A stretch of 64,000 bases of DNA from Streptomyces mobaraensis (GCF_020099395.1 NZ_CP083590.1:1364001-1428000), one strand, 5' to 3'. Shown: positions 1 through 9,355, numbered from the stretch's first letter. Made by a program: numbers and translations. The notes: generated by a model not told the origin, from the sequence alone.

Positions 1-1
1 G

Positions 2-478
2 ATGCGGCGTTTGGCCGCAGGGAAGACCGGCACCCCTGAAGCGGCGCGCCCGTCGGGCGAGAGCCAGCCCCTGAGCGATGGCGGAGACGAGGCGAAGCGC
101 ACTCCTTCGTCCGGCGGCCGGGCATCCGATGACGAACTGAGTGACAGCCTCCGCAAGCGCTTTGTCCGCGTTGGGACGGCGAACTCGTTCGAAGTGTTGG
201 CGACACGGCTGCGGGAAGTGGTGCTGCTGCTTCGGGCGGCCCGCATCCCCATCGACTACGGCCGGCTCGCCGACCAACTGTACTGGTGGCAGAACGAGCG
301 GCTACGGGCGCAAGTACGACTGGCCTGGGGGCGGGATTTCCACTGGTTCCACGCGGAGGACAGGCCGTCCGAAGCGGGAACCAAGCCATCCGGTGACACG
401 GACGAGACGAGCGGTGGAGCATCTCGTCCCGGCTGGACTGACCAACACGACGCCGAGGACATCGAATCCGGCGACTGA
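2..478 (+). CDS. casB: Cse2/CasB, Cascade small subunit (5' truncated by window edge)
   Basis: Small subunit of the type I-E Cascade surveillance complex, which stabilises crRNA and the displaced DNA strand. The reading frame is open to the window edge, so the ATG at position 2 is probably internal and the true start lies outside. The conserved Cse2 block runs from RFVRVG through YWWQNERLRAQVRLAW to FHW, followed by a polar acidic tail. The cas genes downstream follow the normal I-E order, so cse1 and cas3 are expected just upstream of the window. Identification rests on the core motif and the context. Confidence 0.85.
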   Translation: MRRLAAGKTGTPEAARPSGESQPLSDGGDEAKRTPSSGGRASDDELSDSLRKRFVRVGTANSFEVLATRLREVVLLLRAARIPIDYGRLADQLYWWQNERLRAQVRLAWGRDFHWFHAEDRPSEAGTKPSGDTDETSGGASRPGWTDQHDAEDIESGD

Positions 479-615
479 CACGCGGCTTGGCGAGTCACCA
501 CTCCCGCGTCTTGAGTGTGGGCCGCGCCTTGATCCGGTCTCGTCTCCGAGATGTACCACGTGCACAACACAGACTGAGAATCTGAAAACTCTACGCTGAC
601 ACGAATGGACTTCCT
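479..615 (+). promoter_or_regulatory. Unusual gap in cas operon with possible internal promoter
   Basis: Cascade genes normally abut or overlap, and every later junction in this operon does. Here 137 bp separate cse2 from cas7, and the last 60 bp are AT-richer than their surroundings. A TANNNT -10-like hexamer, TACGCT (592-597), would place a transcript start around 604, just upstream of the cas7 GTG at 616. No clear -35 is visible. Promoter function is inferred. Confidence 0.35.
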
Positions 616-1836
616 GTGGCACGCACCATTCTCGACATCCACATCCTTCAGACCGTCCCGCCCAGCAACCTCAACCGCGACGACACCGGGAGCCCCAAGT
701 CGGCCATGTACGGCGGCGTTCGGCGGGCACGCGTCTCCAGTCAGGCGTGGAAGCGGGCCACGCGGAAGGCGTTCGGCGAGCTGCTGCCTCCGTCGGAGCT
801 CGGGGTGCGGACGAAGAAGGTGGCCGACGCGCTCGCGGAGCGTGTCAGGGAGCTGAACGGATCCCTGCCGGAATCCACGGCGCTCGAGCTGGCGGCCGAG
901 ATGATGCGCATCGCCACAGGCTCCAAGATCGACACGCCCGCACGGAAGGCGAAGGGAGACCAGTCCGAGGGCGACGCCGGCGCGGCCACCCCGGAGTCGG
1001 CCTATCTCATGTTCCTGAGTACGCGGCAGCTGGACGCTCTCGCCGAACTCACCCTCGCGGCAAGCGGCGCGGACGCCAGCGTCACGGCGCTCAAGGAATT
1101 CTTCAAGGCCAAAGAGAACAAGCTCAGGGCACGGCAAGCCGTCAACACCCGACACTCCGTGGACATCTGCCTGTTCGGTCGCATGGTGGCCGATTCCGCA
1201 GACCTGAACGTCGAGGCCGCCACGCAGGTCGCGCACGCGATCAGCGTCCACGCCTCCGAGATCGAATCCGACTACTTCACCGCCGTGGACGATCGGAACA
1301 CGGACGCCGAGACAGGTGCCGGAATGATCGGTTCTGTCGACTTCAACAGCGCGACGCTCTACCGGTACGCTGCCGTCGACGTCGACGAACTCCACCGGAA
1401 TCTGGGTGCCGGGCTGCGGGAGGACGAGTCACCCACCACCCCGGTGCAGAAAGCGGTGAGCGCGTTCGTCGAGGCGTTCATCACGTCTCTCCCGACCGGG
1501 AAGATCAACACGTTCGGCAACCACACCCTGCCGTCTGCGGTCGTCGTCAAGCTCCGCACCCGGCGCCCGATCAGCTTCGTGGGTGCCTTCGAGGAGCCGG
1601 TGTGGCAGGACCGGGTAAGCGGCGGCTTCCTGCGGAAGGGCTGCGAGCGGTTGGCCGGTTATGTGCCGGAGTTGGAGAAGCAGTACGACCTCTCCGATCC
1701 GGCGGAGCGTGGCTGGGTCTTCCGCGTGGGTTCGGAGACCAAGGCACTCTCGGTCCTCGGCTCCGAAGTCACGCTCAAGGACCTGCTCCACGACCTGGAG
1801 AACGCCGTGGCGGAGCGTCTGGGACGCGGCGCATGA
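616..1836 (+). CDS. cas7e: Cas7e/Cse4, Cascade backbone protein
   Basis: Backbone subunit that polymerises along the crRNA spacer in type I-E Cascade. The 406-residue length fits Cas7e. The N-terminus (LDIHILQTVPPSNLNRDD) and the RRARVSSQAWKRATR block are typical of the family, as is GKINTFGNHTLPSAVVVKLR near residue 300. The GTG at 616 was chosen because it gives the conserved N-terminus directly; an ATG at 605 is in another frame. The stop overlaps the cas5 start (ATGA), indicating translational coupling. Confidence 0.95.
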   Translation: MARTILDIHILQTVPPSNLNRDDTGSPKSAMYGGVRRARVSSQAWKRATRKAFGELLPPSELGVRTKKVADALAERVRELNGSLPESTALELAAEMMRIATGSKIDTPARKAKGDQSEGDAGAATPESAYLMFLSTRQLDALAELTLAASGADASVTALKEFFKAKENKLRARQAVNTRHSVDICLFGRMVADSADLNVEAATQVAHAISVHASEIESDYFTAVDDRNTDAETGAGMIGSVDFNSATLYRYAAVDVDELHRNLGAGLREDESPTTPVQKAVSAFVEAFITSLPTGKINTFGNHTLPSAVVVKLRTRRPISFVGAFEEPVWQDRVSGGFLRKGCERLAGYVPELEKQYDLSDPAERGWVFRVGSETKALSVLGSEVTLKDLLHDLENAVAERLGRGA

Positions 1837-2606
1837 GCGTGCTCCTGATGCGGCTCGCCGGTCCCCTCCAGTCGTGGGGTTCGGCCTCCCGCTTCGCCCG
1901 GCGAGGTACGGAGAACGCTCCCACGAAGAGCGGTGTCGTCGGGTTGCTCGCCGCCGCGCTCGGCCGCGGCCGGGAGGAAGACCTCTCCGACCTGGCGGCG
2001 CTGCGGTACGGCGTCCGGATCGACCAGCCCGGGACACGGCTGCGCGATTACCAGACCGCGCACCACGCCGACTCGGGCAAGGCCATGCCGGTATCGGAAC
2101 GCTTCTACCTCGCGGACGCGGTGTTCGTGGCGGGGATGGAAGGGGAAGCAGAGCTGCTGTGGCGGCTCTACGACGGTCTGAAGGCGCCACGGTTCCTGCC
2201 ATATCTCGGTCGCCGTTCCTGCCCGCCCTCCCAGCCGATCGACGTAGGACCGCCGAAAGAGGCGAACCTCGAGCAGGCGCTGCGGGAACACCCCTGGCAG
2301 GCCTCCAGGTGGTATCGGCAGCGGTTGTCGTCCGAGACCACCCTCGAAGGCCATCAGGCCGCCCCGGACCACCTTGACCTGCTGATCGACTGCCCTCCTG
2401 GGGAGACACCGGATCTCACGATCAGGGATGTCCCGTCGAGCTTCTCCCCGCGCCACCGGCGGTACGGCCTCCGCGGGGTCCGTACCGGTTCGCCCGTCCC
2501 TCCAGTCCTGACAGACCCGGCCGACGACGACTCGCCCACCAGCCACGATCCGACAATGGCGCTCGTCGAAGTCGGCCGGGCCGAAGTGCCTCCGAGGTCG
2601 ACCTGA
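1833..2606 (+). CDS. cas5e: Cas5e/CasD, Cascade 5'-handle binding subunit
   Basis: Cascade subunit that caps the 5' handle of the crRNA. The protein is 257 residues. Family signatures are the N-terminal LLMRLAGPLQSWG, then RGTENAPTKSGVVGLLAAALG, YQTAHH, and FLPYLGRRSCPPSQP near the middle. The ATG at 1833 overlaps the cas7 stop by 4 nt, which fixes the start although the frame is open far upstream. It ends in a one-base overlap with cas6e. The last 40 residues are Pro/Asp-rich and variable. Confidence 0.95.
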   Translation: MSVLLMRLAGPLQSWGSASRFARRGTENAPTKSGVVGLLAAALGRGREEDLSDLAALRYGVRIDQPGTRLRDYQTAHHADSGKAMPVSERFYLADAVFVAGMEGEAELLWRLYDGLKAPRFLPYLGRRSCPPSQPIDVGPPKEANLEQALREHPWQASRWYRQRLSSETTLEGHQAAPDHLDLLIDCPPGETPDLTIRDVPSSFSPRHRRYGLRGVRTGSPVPPVLTDPADDDSPTSHDPTMALVEVGRAEVPPRST

Positions 2607-3331
2607 TGTACCTGACTCGCTTTCGCATCAATACCGCTCGTTCGGACGCCCGACGGTTGCTCGGATCGCCTCATCTGATGCACGGCGCTGTGAACATGTC
2701 CTTTCCCGAGCCTCCGCCCCGCGACGGGCAGGGGCCCCGGGTGCTGTGGCGTGTGGACGCCGACCACCGGGCGGACACCAAGCTCTTCATCGTCAGTCCC
2801 ACCCGCCCGGACCTTACACATCTGGTGGAGCAGGCCGGTTGGCCCACGCTCGACCAGCCGGGGTGGTCGACGTTCGCGTACGGCAAGTTCCTCGACGACC
2901 TGTCCGCCGGGGACATGTGGGGCTTCCGGCTCACCGCCAACCCGGTGCACCACATCCGGCGCGCCCAGGATCCCAAGGGCTCACCGACGAAGAGGGCCGC
3001 TCACAAGACGCCCTTTCACCAGACGCGCTGGCTGCTGGACCGACAGGACAAGTCAGGATTCGAGGTGATGCGGAAGGCACCCGAGCGTCGGCTGACCCAG
3101 TTCGGTGACGAGCACGAGCTCATCGTGCGGGACCAGGTCCCCCTGCAGTTCCGCCGTCCTCCGGCTCCTCGCGCAGGGGCGGACGTCCGCTTCACCCGGG
3201 TCACCTACGACGGTCTGCTGCGCGTCACGGACCCTGGCACCTTCCGGCGAACGCTCACACACGGTATCGGCAAGGCGAAGGCGTACGGCTGCGGCCTGAT
3301 GACCCTCGCTCCGGTGAGGAGCGGCCGATGA
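2606..3331 (+). CDS. cas6e: Cas6e/CasE, CRISPR pre-crRNA endoribonuclease
   Basis: Metal-independent ribonuclease that cuts the repeat hairpin of pre-crRNA and stays bound to the 3' handle. It has 241 residues and starts MYLTRFRINTARSDARRLL, the usual Cas6e opening. The C-terminal glycine-rich loop reads THGIGKAKAYGCGLMTLAP. The predicted substrate is the CCCCGCG/CGCGGGG hairpin in the repeats at 4765-5891. The start is fixed by a TGATG overlap with cas5e; the stop overlaps cas1 by 4 nt. Confidence 0.95.
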   Translation: MYLTRFRINTARSDARRLLGSPHLMHGAVNMSFPEPPPRDGQGPRVLWRVDADHRADTKLFIVSPTRPDLTHLVEQAGWPTLDQPGWSTFAYGKFLDDLSAGDMWGFRLTANPVHHIRRAQDPKGSPTKRAAHKTPFHQTRWLLDRQDKSGFEVMRKAPERRLTQFGDEHELIVRDQVPLQFRRPPAPRAGADVRFTRVTYDGLLRVTDPGTFRRTLTHGIGKAKAYGCGLMTLAPVRSGR

Positions 3332-4284
3332 CGACCGTCAGCCGTCGGGGCGCCTCGTCGCCGCGGGAGCTCAACCGCGTCGCGGACCGGATGTCGTTCG
3401 TCTACCTGGAGCGGTGTGTCGTGCACCGCGAGGACAATGCGATCACCGCGACCGACGCGGACGGAGTCACCCACATTCCGTCCGCCACCATCGGAACCCT
3501 GCTCCTCGGGCCCGGAACGAAGGTGACGCACCAGGCGATGTCCGTCCTCGGGGAGTGCGGCGCCGGTGCGGTGTGGGTGGGCGAGCACGGGGTGCGGTAT
3601 TACGCGGGCGGGCGGGCGCTGACGCGCTCTTCTGCACTCGCCGAGGCGCAGGCACTGGTATGGGCCAATCAGCGCAGCCGCCTGGAAGTCGCGCGGGCGA
3701 TGTATCGCCTGCGCTTCCCGGACGAGGACCCTGCCGGACGCAGCCGCGACGAACTCTTGAGGATGGAGGGTCGAAGGGTCAAGCAGCGCTACCGCCAGGA
3801 GTCGATCCGCACCGGGGTTCCCTGGCGCCGCCGCGAGTACCACCGCGACGACTTCTCGGCCGGCGACGCGCCCAACCAGGGGATCACGGCCGCCGCCCAG
3901 TGCATGTACGGCATCGCTCATGCGGTCGTTGCGGCACTCGGGTGCTCGCCCGCGCTGGGATTCGTCCACTCCGGTCACGAGCGGTCCTTCGTCCTCGACA
4001 TCGCGGACCTCTACAAAACGGAGGTCGGGATTCCCGCGGCTTTCGACGCGGCGGCCGAGGGCCCGGAGGACGTCGCCTCCCGCACGCGGAGAGCTCTCCG
4101 AGACCGCATCAACGAGACAGGGTTGCTGGGGCGATGCGTGAAGGACATCAAACAGCTCTTGACACTTGATGCCGACGTGGACTCCCCCGAGGAGCAGGCG
4201 GAGTTGGACCGGGTGACGCTGCAGTCGGACGGCGGAGCCCTGGTGGAAAGCGGACGGAACTACGGGGACGAGCCGATCTGGTGA
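3328..4284 (+). CDS. cas1e: Cas1e integrase
   Basis: Catalytic subunit of the Cas1-Cas2 adaptation complex that inserts new spacers at the leader end of the array. It has 318 residues. Likely metal ligands are E147 (in RMEGRRVK), H214 (FVHSGHE) and D224/D227 (LDIADLYK). It overlaps cas6e (ATGA) and cas2 (GTGA), so the adaptation genes are coupled to the effector genes. All active-site residues are intact, so nothing in the sequence argues against active acquisition. Confidence 0.95.
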   Translation: MTTVSRRGASSPRELNRVADRMSFVYLERCVVHREDNAITATDADGVTHIPSATIGTLLLGPGTKVTHQAMSVLGECGAGAVWVGEHGVRYYAGGRALTRSSALAEAQALVWANQRSRLEVARAMYRLRFPDEDPAGRSRDELLRMEGRRVKQRYRQESIRTGVPWRRREYHRDDFSAGDAPNQGITAAAQCMYGIAHAVVAALGCSPALGFVHSGHERSFVLDIADLYKTEVGIPAAFDAAAEGPEDVASRTRRALRDRINETGLLGRCVKDIKQLLTLDADVDSPEEQAELDRVTLQSDGGALVESGRNYGDEPIW

Positions 4285-4646
4285 CCGTCATCATCCTCAC
4301 CAACTGTCCGGCCGGACTACGCGGATTCCTCACCCGCTGGCTGCTGGAGATCTCCCCCGGCGTCTTCATCGGCTCGCCCTCAGCCCGCGTGCGCGACATC
4401 CTCTGGGCCGAGGTCCGCCAGTACTCAGGCCACGGGCGCGCCCTCCTGGCCCACCAGACGAACAACGAGCAGGGCTACACCTTCCTCACACACGACCACG
4501 CCTGGCATCCCACGGACCACGAGGGCCTCACCCTCATCCACCGCCCTTCGACCACGACTCGCAGCGAAACTTCCGCAGAGCAGCGGTCTGTGCCCCGGCA
4601 GGGGTGGAGCAATGCCTCTAAGCGGCGACGGTTCGGGGGGCGTTGA
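4281..4646 (+). CDS. cas2e: Cas2e adaptation protein
   Basis: Structural partner of Cas1 in spacer integration. At 121 residues it matches the I-E form of Cas2: VIILTNCPAGLRGFLTRWLLEI at the start, then GVFIGSPSARVRDILW and a C-terminal tail. The GTG start overlaps the cas1 stop. The gene ends 118 bp before the first repeat, so the array leader lies directly downstream of cas2. Confidence 0.93.
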   Translation: MTVIILTNCPAGLRGFLTRWLLEISPGVFIGSPSARVRDILWAEVRQYSGHGRALLAHQTNNEQGYTFLTHDHAWHPTDHEGLTLIHRPSTTTRSETSAEQRSVPRQGWSNASKRRRFGGR

Positions 4647-4764
4647 GGTGCCGGGTGGTGGCGTTGCCCTGCCGAGCGAAATGAGAGCTATGCCCGTAAA
4701 GTCTGTCTCCGTGAAGATGAGTAAAAACTGGGTGCGGAGCGGATAAGGGTGCAGGTCAGCTCCT
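4647..4764 (+). promoter_or_regulatory. CRISPR leader
   Basis: A 118-bp stretch between cas2 and the first repeat. Its second half is AT-richer than the surroundings (around GATGAGTAAAAACTGG), as expected for a leader carrying the array promoter and integration signals. The leader side is assigned because repeats here are uniform while those at the far end are degenerate. Confidence 0.7.
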
Positions 4765-5953
4765 GTGGTCCCCGCGCACGCGGGGGTGGTCCCCCTGTCG
4801 TGGCCATCGTCGCGGCGATCCTGGCGTGGTCCCCGCGCACGCGGGGGTGGTCCCGCTGTTGGTCGTTGCCGGGACCTTGCCAGAATGTGGTCCCCGCGCA
4901 CGCGGGGGTGGTCCGAGCGGGCGGCGCGGCGGGAGCTGCGTCGGCTGGTGGTCCCCGCGCACGCGGGGGTGGTCCCACCGCCCACCGCAGTTCCCCCACC
5001 CATTCCCGGTGGTCCCCGCGCACGCGGGGGTGGTCCCCGAGGGACGTAGTAGGAGCTGTCGGTGAACTGGTGGTCCCCGCGCACGCGGGGGTGGTCCCAG
5101 GCCATGCCCGAACGCCCCCTGCTAGCCCTGGTGGTCCCCGCGCACGCGGGGGTGGTCCCGCGCTGGAGTACCACGTCAACGGCGTTGTCGAGTGGTCCCC
5201 GCGCACGCGGGGGTGGTCCCACCCAGCTCACGAAGACGGAGCACCAGGCCATGTGGTCCCCGCGCACGCGGGGGTGGTCCCGGTGCAAGGTCACACCATC
5301 CGAGGAGCCCCATGTGGTCCCCGCGCACGCGGGGGTGGTCCCCAGCTCACCGTCTCCGTCCCCGACGACACCGTGTGGTCCCCGCGCACGCGGGGGTGGT
5401 CCCGCTCGGTTCTGCTCGCCCGATGGCTGGCTGATGTGGTCCCCGCGCACGCGGGGGTGGTCCCACGAAACGATTCTTCGACGTCCTGCTGGAGCGGTGG
5501 TCCCCGCGCACGCGGGGGTGGTCCCTGTGGCCCGGCATGCTCATTCAGATCCCCGCCGTGGTCCCCGCGCACGCGGGGGTGGTCCACAAGATCACGACCG
5601 CGTTCGGGTACGACGCCGGTGGTCCCCGCGCACGCGGGGGTGGTCCCCTGCTCGCCGTACGCGCCCCGCACCGCCAGGAGTGGTCCCCGCGCACGCGGGG
5701 GTGGTCCCTGGTGATGGGCCGGACAAGGCACAGGTGAGCTGGTGGTCCCCGCGCACGCGGGGGTGGTCCAACGACGCTGCCTCGGGAGCAGCGGATCGTG
5801 CTGTGGTCCCCGCGCACGCGGGGGTGGTCCCACCTCGGCGTAGGCGTCCTCCAGCTCCATGGCGTGGTCCCCGCGCACGCGGGGTGGTCCCATGTCCAGC
5901 AGCAAGCAGATGACGATCACCGCGGTGGCCCCGTCACGCTGGGGGGACCCCGG
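4765..5953 (+). CRISPR. Type I-E CRISPR array, 19 repeats plus one degenerate terminal repeat
   Basis: A 29-bp repeat begins GTGGTCCCCGCGCACGCGGG and ends GGTGGTCCC. Repeat starts: 4765, 4826, 4887, 4948, 5009, 5070, 5131, 5192, 5253, 5314, 5375, 5436, 5497, 5558, 5619, 5680, 5742, 5803, 5864. Spacers are 32 bp except 33 bp at 5709-5741 and before the degenerate copy at about 5925. Copies 5558 and 5742 end in A instead of C, and copy 5864 has lost one G of the G-run, all toward the distal end. The inner palindrome forms the hairpin recognised by Cas6e. Transcription is expected left to right from the leader. Confidence 0.98.
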
Positions 5954-6007
5954 TAGCCGGGACCCCGCACCGCCGGAGGCGGATGCCCCGTGCGCTCGGA
6001 GCTTCGC

Positions 6008-6994
6008 CTACCGCCGCAACCCCAGCACCCGGTGCGGCCGGTACGGCGCCTCCAGGCGGGCGGTCTCGTCGTCCGTCAGGGTCAGGTCGACGGCGGCGAC
6101 CGCGTCGTCCACGTGGGAGGTGCGGGTGGCGCCGATGATCGGGGCCGCCACGACCGGTTTGGCGAGGAGCCAGGCGAGGGCCACGCGGGCCGGGGGGAGG
6201 GCGCGGGTGGTGGCCACCGCGCGGACGGCGTCCACCACGTCGAAGTCCGCTTCCTCGTAGAGGCGGCGGGCGAGTTCGTCGTTGCCGGAGCGGAGGGTGC
6301 GGTGGGTGCCGGCGCGGTCGCGGGTGCCGGTGAGCATGCCGCGGGCCAGGGGGCTCCAGGGGATGCAGCTGACGTTCTCGTCGCGGCAGAGGGGGATCAT
6401 TTCGCGCTCCTCCTCGCGGTAGAGGAGGTTGTAGTAGTTCTGCATGGATATGAACGGGGTCCAGCCGTTGGCCCGGGCCAGGTGTTGCGCCTTGGCGAAC
6501 TGCCAGGCCCACATGCTGGAGGCGCCCAGGGCCCGCACCTTGCCGGCGACGACGAGTTCGTGCAGCGCCTCCAGGGTCTCCTCGATGGGCGTGTCGTAGT
6601 CCCAGCGGTGGATCTGGTAGAGGTCGACGTGGTCGGTGCCGAGGCGGCGGAGGGAGGCGTCGATGGCCTTGACGATGTGTTTGCGGGACAGGCCGCGGTC
6701 GTCGGGGCCCGGGCCCATCGGGAAGTAGACCTTGGTGGCGAGGACGTAGTCCTCACGGCGCGGGAAGAGGCGGGAGAGCAGGCGTCCCGTGATCTCCTCG
6801 CTGAGGCCGGACGAGTACATGTCGGCCGTGTCGAAGAACGTGACGCCCGCCTCGGCCGCGCGGCGGACGACGGGTTCGGCGGCCTCCTCGTCCAGGAACC
6901 ACTTCTGCGCGGTGGGGCCGCCGCCGTAGCTCATCATGCCCAGGCATATCCGGGACACCTTCAGGTCCGAGCCACCCAGTTGTACGTAGCGCAC
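6008..6994 (-). CDS. Aldo/keto reductase
   Basis: NADPH-dependent reductase of the AKR superfamily (328 residues). The catalytic tetrad is visible: D55, Y60 (FDTADMY), K88 (LATKVYF) and H129 (YQIHRWDYDTP). The GTG start at 6994 has GGGAG upstream. It is the last gene of a minus-strand series with the FAD monooxygenase, methyltransferase, isochorismatase and dehydrogenase. It could reduce an intermediate of that pathway or be an independent detoxification enzyme; the substrate is unknown. Confidence 0.88.
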   Translation of the reverse strand: MRYVQLGGSDLKVSRICLGMMSYGGGPTAQKWFLDEEAAEPVVRRAAEAGVTFFDTADMYSSGLSEEITGRLLSRLFPRREDYVLATKVYFPMGPGPDDRGLSRKHIVKAIDASLRRLGTDHVDLYQIHRWDYDTPIEETLEALHELVVAGKVRALGASSMWAWQFAKAQHLARANGWTPFISMQNYYNLLYREEEREMIPLCRDENVSCIPWSPLARGMLTGTRDRAGTHRTLRSGNDELARRLYEEADFDVVDAVRAVATTRALPPARVALAWLLAKPVVAAPIIGATRTSHVDDAVAAVDLTLTDDETARLEAPYRPHRVLGLRR

Positions 6995-7090
6995 GTCGTC
7001 TCCCGTTCCTCGCGGTGATCGGTCCTTGCCGCTCAGCTCACAGAGGCATCCTGCGGCCCGGGCCGGTGGAATTGAAGACGTGTGCAGGGG

Positions 7091-8362
7091 TCAGGGCCGG
7101 GCCCGTGGGGTGTACGAGGGGCGGGAGTTGAGGGCGGCGGCCCCGCCGGCCGCCCTCCGGTGGGCGGCCGCGGCGCGTTCCAGGTCGCGTCGCGCGTCCG
7201 GGCCTCCGGCGGCCGTGCGGGCCCGGGCGGCGCGGTCCATCTCGCGGTTGGCGAGGACGACGGCCGCGGTGGGGGCCTTGCGCTCGTCCTCGTACGCCGC
7301 CAGCGCCCGGACGGGGTCCGGTTCGGTGGCGAGGCGGTGGGCGAGGACGCGGGCGTCGAGCACCGCCTGGGAGCCGCCGTTGGCGCCGGAGGGGTACGCG
7401 GGGTGGGCGGCGTCGCCGAGGAGGGTGACGCGGCCCTCGCCCCAGGACGGGAGGGGGTCGCGGTCGGCCATGGGGTATTCGAGGATCCGCTCGGCGCCGG
7501 CGAGCAGCGCGGGCAGGTCCGTCCAGTCGAACCGCCAGTCCGCGTAGTACGGGAGGACGTCCGCCAGGCGGCCGGGGCGGTTCCAGAGCGCGTCGCCGGC
7601 GAGCGGGCCGGGGGCGCCCGTCGGCACCGCGCACACCCAGTTGAGGAGCGTACGGCCGCGCGCGAGGGCCGCGGGCGAGATCTGGTAGGCGACGAACTGG
7701 GTGTTCCGCTCGTCGGAGGCGAGGAGCAGCGCGTTGCCCGGCGGAAAGGCGTCGGTCTCGGTGACGCCCCGCCACATGGTGACGCCGCTCCACCGGAGCG
7801 GGCCCTGGGCGGGGTGGAGGCGGGCGCGGAGCCGGGAGTGGATGCCGTCGGCGGCGACGAGGACCCGGGCGGCGTGGCGCTCGTGCCGGTCGGTGGTCCG
7901 GTCGAGGGCGTGGACGTGGACGGCGTCGGGGGTCTGGGTGAAGTCCTCGACGCGGATGCCGGTCCGGACGGCCTCCGGGCCGATCCGCTCTCTCACCGTT
8001 CTCAGCAGCATCATCTGTAAGTCGCCGCGGTGCACAGAGTACTGCGGCCAGCGGTAACCGGCGGCCGTGCCGCGCGGGTCGCTGTAGCGGACGGTGCCGT
8101 ACCGGTCCGTGAAGACGTGGGCGACGGCGGGGACACCGATCGCGGCCAGCTCGTCGGCCAGGCCGAGTTCGTGCAGCTCCCGGACGGCGGCGGGCTGCAG
8201 GTTGATGCCCACGCCGAGCGGGGAGATCCGGCGCGAGGACTCCAGGACGAGCGGCCGGATGCCGACGGCGTGCAGGCTGAGGGCGGTGGTGAGGCCGCCA
8301 ATGCCGCCGCCGGCTATCACGACGTCCCTTTCCGGTACTTGGGCAGGGCGGGGTGGGGTCAT
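7091..8362 (-). CDS. FAD-dependent monooxygenase (aromatic hydroxylase / PhzS-like family)
   Basis: Flavoprotein hydroxylase that uses NAD(P)H and O2 on an aromatic substrate. The FAD dinucleotide fold VVIAGGGIGGLTTALSLH is at residues 14-31 and the second FAD motif LLGDAAHPAYPSGANGG near residue 310. I prefer the ATG at 8362, which has GAGGAG about 10 nt upstream, over the ATG at 8380, which has no ribosome binding site. About 423 residues. It lies with an isochorismatase, an EntA-like dehydrogenase and a methyltransferase on the same strand, suggesting hydroxylation of an aryl-acid-derived product. Confidence 0.85.
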   Translation of the reverse strand: MTPPRPAQVPERDVVIAGGGIGGLTTALSLHAVGIRPLVLESSRRISPLGVGINLQPAAVRELHELGLADELAAIGVPAVAHVFTDRYGTVRYSDPRGTAAGYRWPQYSVHRGDLQMMLLRTVRERIGPEAVRTGIRVEDFTQTPDAVHVHALDRTTDRHERHAARVLVAADGIHSRLRARLHPAQGPLRWSGVTMWRGVTETDAFPPGNALLLASDERNTQFVAYQISPAALARGRTLLNWVCAVPTGAPGPLAGDALWNRPGRLADVLPYYADWRFDWTDLPALLAGAERILEYPMADRDPLPSWGEGRVTLLGDAAHPAYPSGANGGSQAVLDARVLAHRLATEPDPVRALAAYEDERKAPTAAVVLANREMDRAARARTAAGGPDARRDLERAAAAHRRAAGGAAALNSRPSYTPRARP

Positions 8363-8425
8363 GTCGTCATGTCTCCTCATCGAGGGGAGGGAGGGGGCGA
8401 GCCCCCGGCGTCGCCGCGCCGCGGT

Positions 8426-9355
8426 TCAGCGCACGGCGTGGACGAGTTCGCCGCCGCGCGGCCCCGCCTCCGGCCACCGTCCGAGGGCCTTGCCCACCGC
8501 CGCGTAGGTCGCCGTCTCCGGCCGCCAGCCCCGCTCGGTGAACAGCGGAGCGGCCTCGTCGGTGCCGTACCGCCACCCGGCGCCCGAGCGTTCGAGGAAG
8601 CTCAGCATCGGGCGGACGGCCGGGTCGTGGAACAGGGAGCCCGCGACGAAGTCGGTGAGGAGGTGGCTGCCGGGAGCGGAGAGTTCGGTGATGCGGTCGA
8701 GGAGACGGAGGACGTCCCCCTCCTCCAGGTACTGGGTGAGACCCTCGACCAGCCAGCAGGCGGGCTCGCCGGGGCGGAAACCGGCCGCCGTGAGCGGCCC
8801 GGCCCAGTCGGCGGCGAGGTCGGCGCCGACCGGCACCCGGCGGGCGCAGCGCGGCGCGGCGTCGCCGAGCAGCGACTCCTTCAGCCGCAGCAGGTCCGGG
8901 CGGTCGACCTCGTAGAGGACGGTCGTGGGGAGGGGGAGGCGGTAGGCGCGGCTGTCCATGCCCGCGGCGAGGAGGACGAGTTGGCGGGGTGCGCCGGGGG
9001 TGCCGGGGGTGCTGGGGGCTCCGGAGGGGGCGGGGGTGCCGGAGGGGGCGGGGGCTCCGGGGACTCCGGGGGCGGCGGCAGCCCCGCCCGTGACCGTCAG
9101 GAGGTGGTCGTCGAAGTAGCGGGTGCGGACGGATATGGCCTCCACCACGCCGGCCCGGTCGGCCAGTCTCCGGCCCGTCTCGCCGGCGAGGACGGCGGCG
9201 AACGGGTCGTCGAAGAGCCGGTCAGGCCGCTCGGACTCGCGGGCGCGCAGGGCGGCCGTCATCCGGGCGGTGGCGGCGACGGGGTCGAGGCGGTCGGAGG
9301 GGGCGTCGGCACCGTCAACGGGCACATCGGGGCGGTCGGCGGTCGAGTCGTGCAT
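8426..9355 (-). CDS. SAM-dependent methyltransferase, leucine carboxyl methyltransferase-like
   Basis: Class I methyltransferase of the LCM-like actinobacterial family (309 residues). Signatures: RTRYFDDHLL, then QLVLLAAGMDSRAYRLPLP for SAM binding, YEVDRPDLLRLKE, and WLVEGLTQYL. Between the RTRYFDDHLL element and the SAM motif lies a low-complexity Gly/Ala/Pro/Ser linker (roughly residues 88-118) encoded by imperfect GC-rich repeats at 8990-9080. Family members are O-methyltransferases, often in secondary metabolism; the substrate here is unknown. About 200 bp upstream separate it from the isochorismatase gene. Confidence 0.82.
   Translation of the reverse strand: MHDSTADRPDVPVDGADAPSDRLDPVAATARMTAALRARESERPDRLFDDPFAAVLAGETGRRLADRAGVVEAISVRTRYFDDHLLTVTGGAAAAPGVPGAPAPSGTPAPSGAPSTPGTPGAPRQLVLLAAGMDSRAYRLPLPTTVLYEVDRPDLLRLKESLLGDAAPRCARRVPVGADLAADWAGPLTAAGFRPGEPACWLVEGLTQYLEEGDVLRLLDRITELSAPGSHLLTDFVAGSLFHDPAVRPMLSFLERSGAGWRYGTDEAAPLFTERGWRPETATYAAVGKALGRWPEAGPRGGELVHAVR

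Noticed and set aside
4425-5920. Long open frames on both strands across the CRISPR array
   Set aside because: They are translations of the 61-bp repeat-spacer unit (recurring VVPAHAGVV or DHPRVRGDH strings), not proteins.
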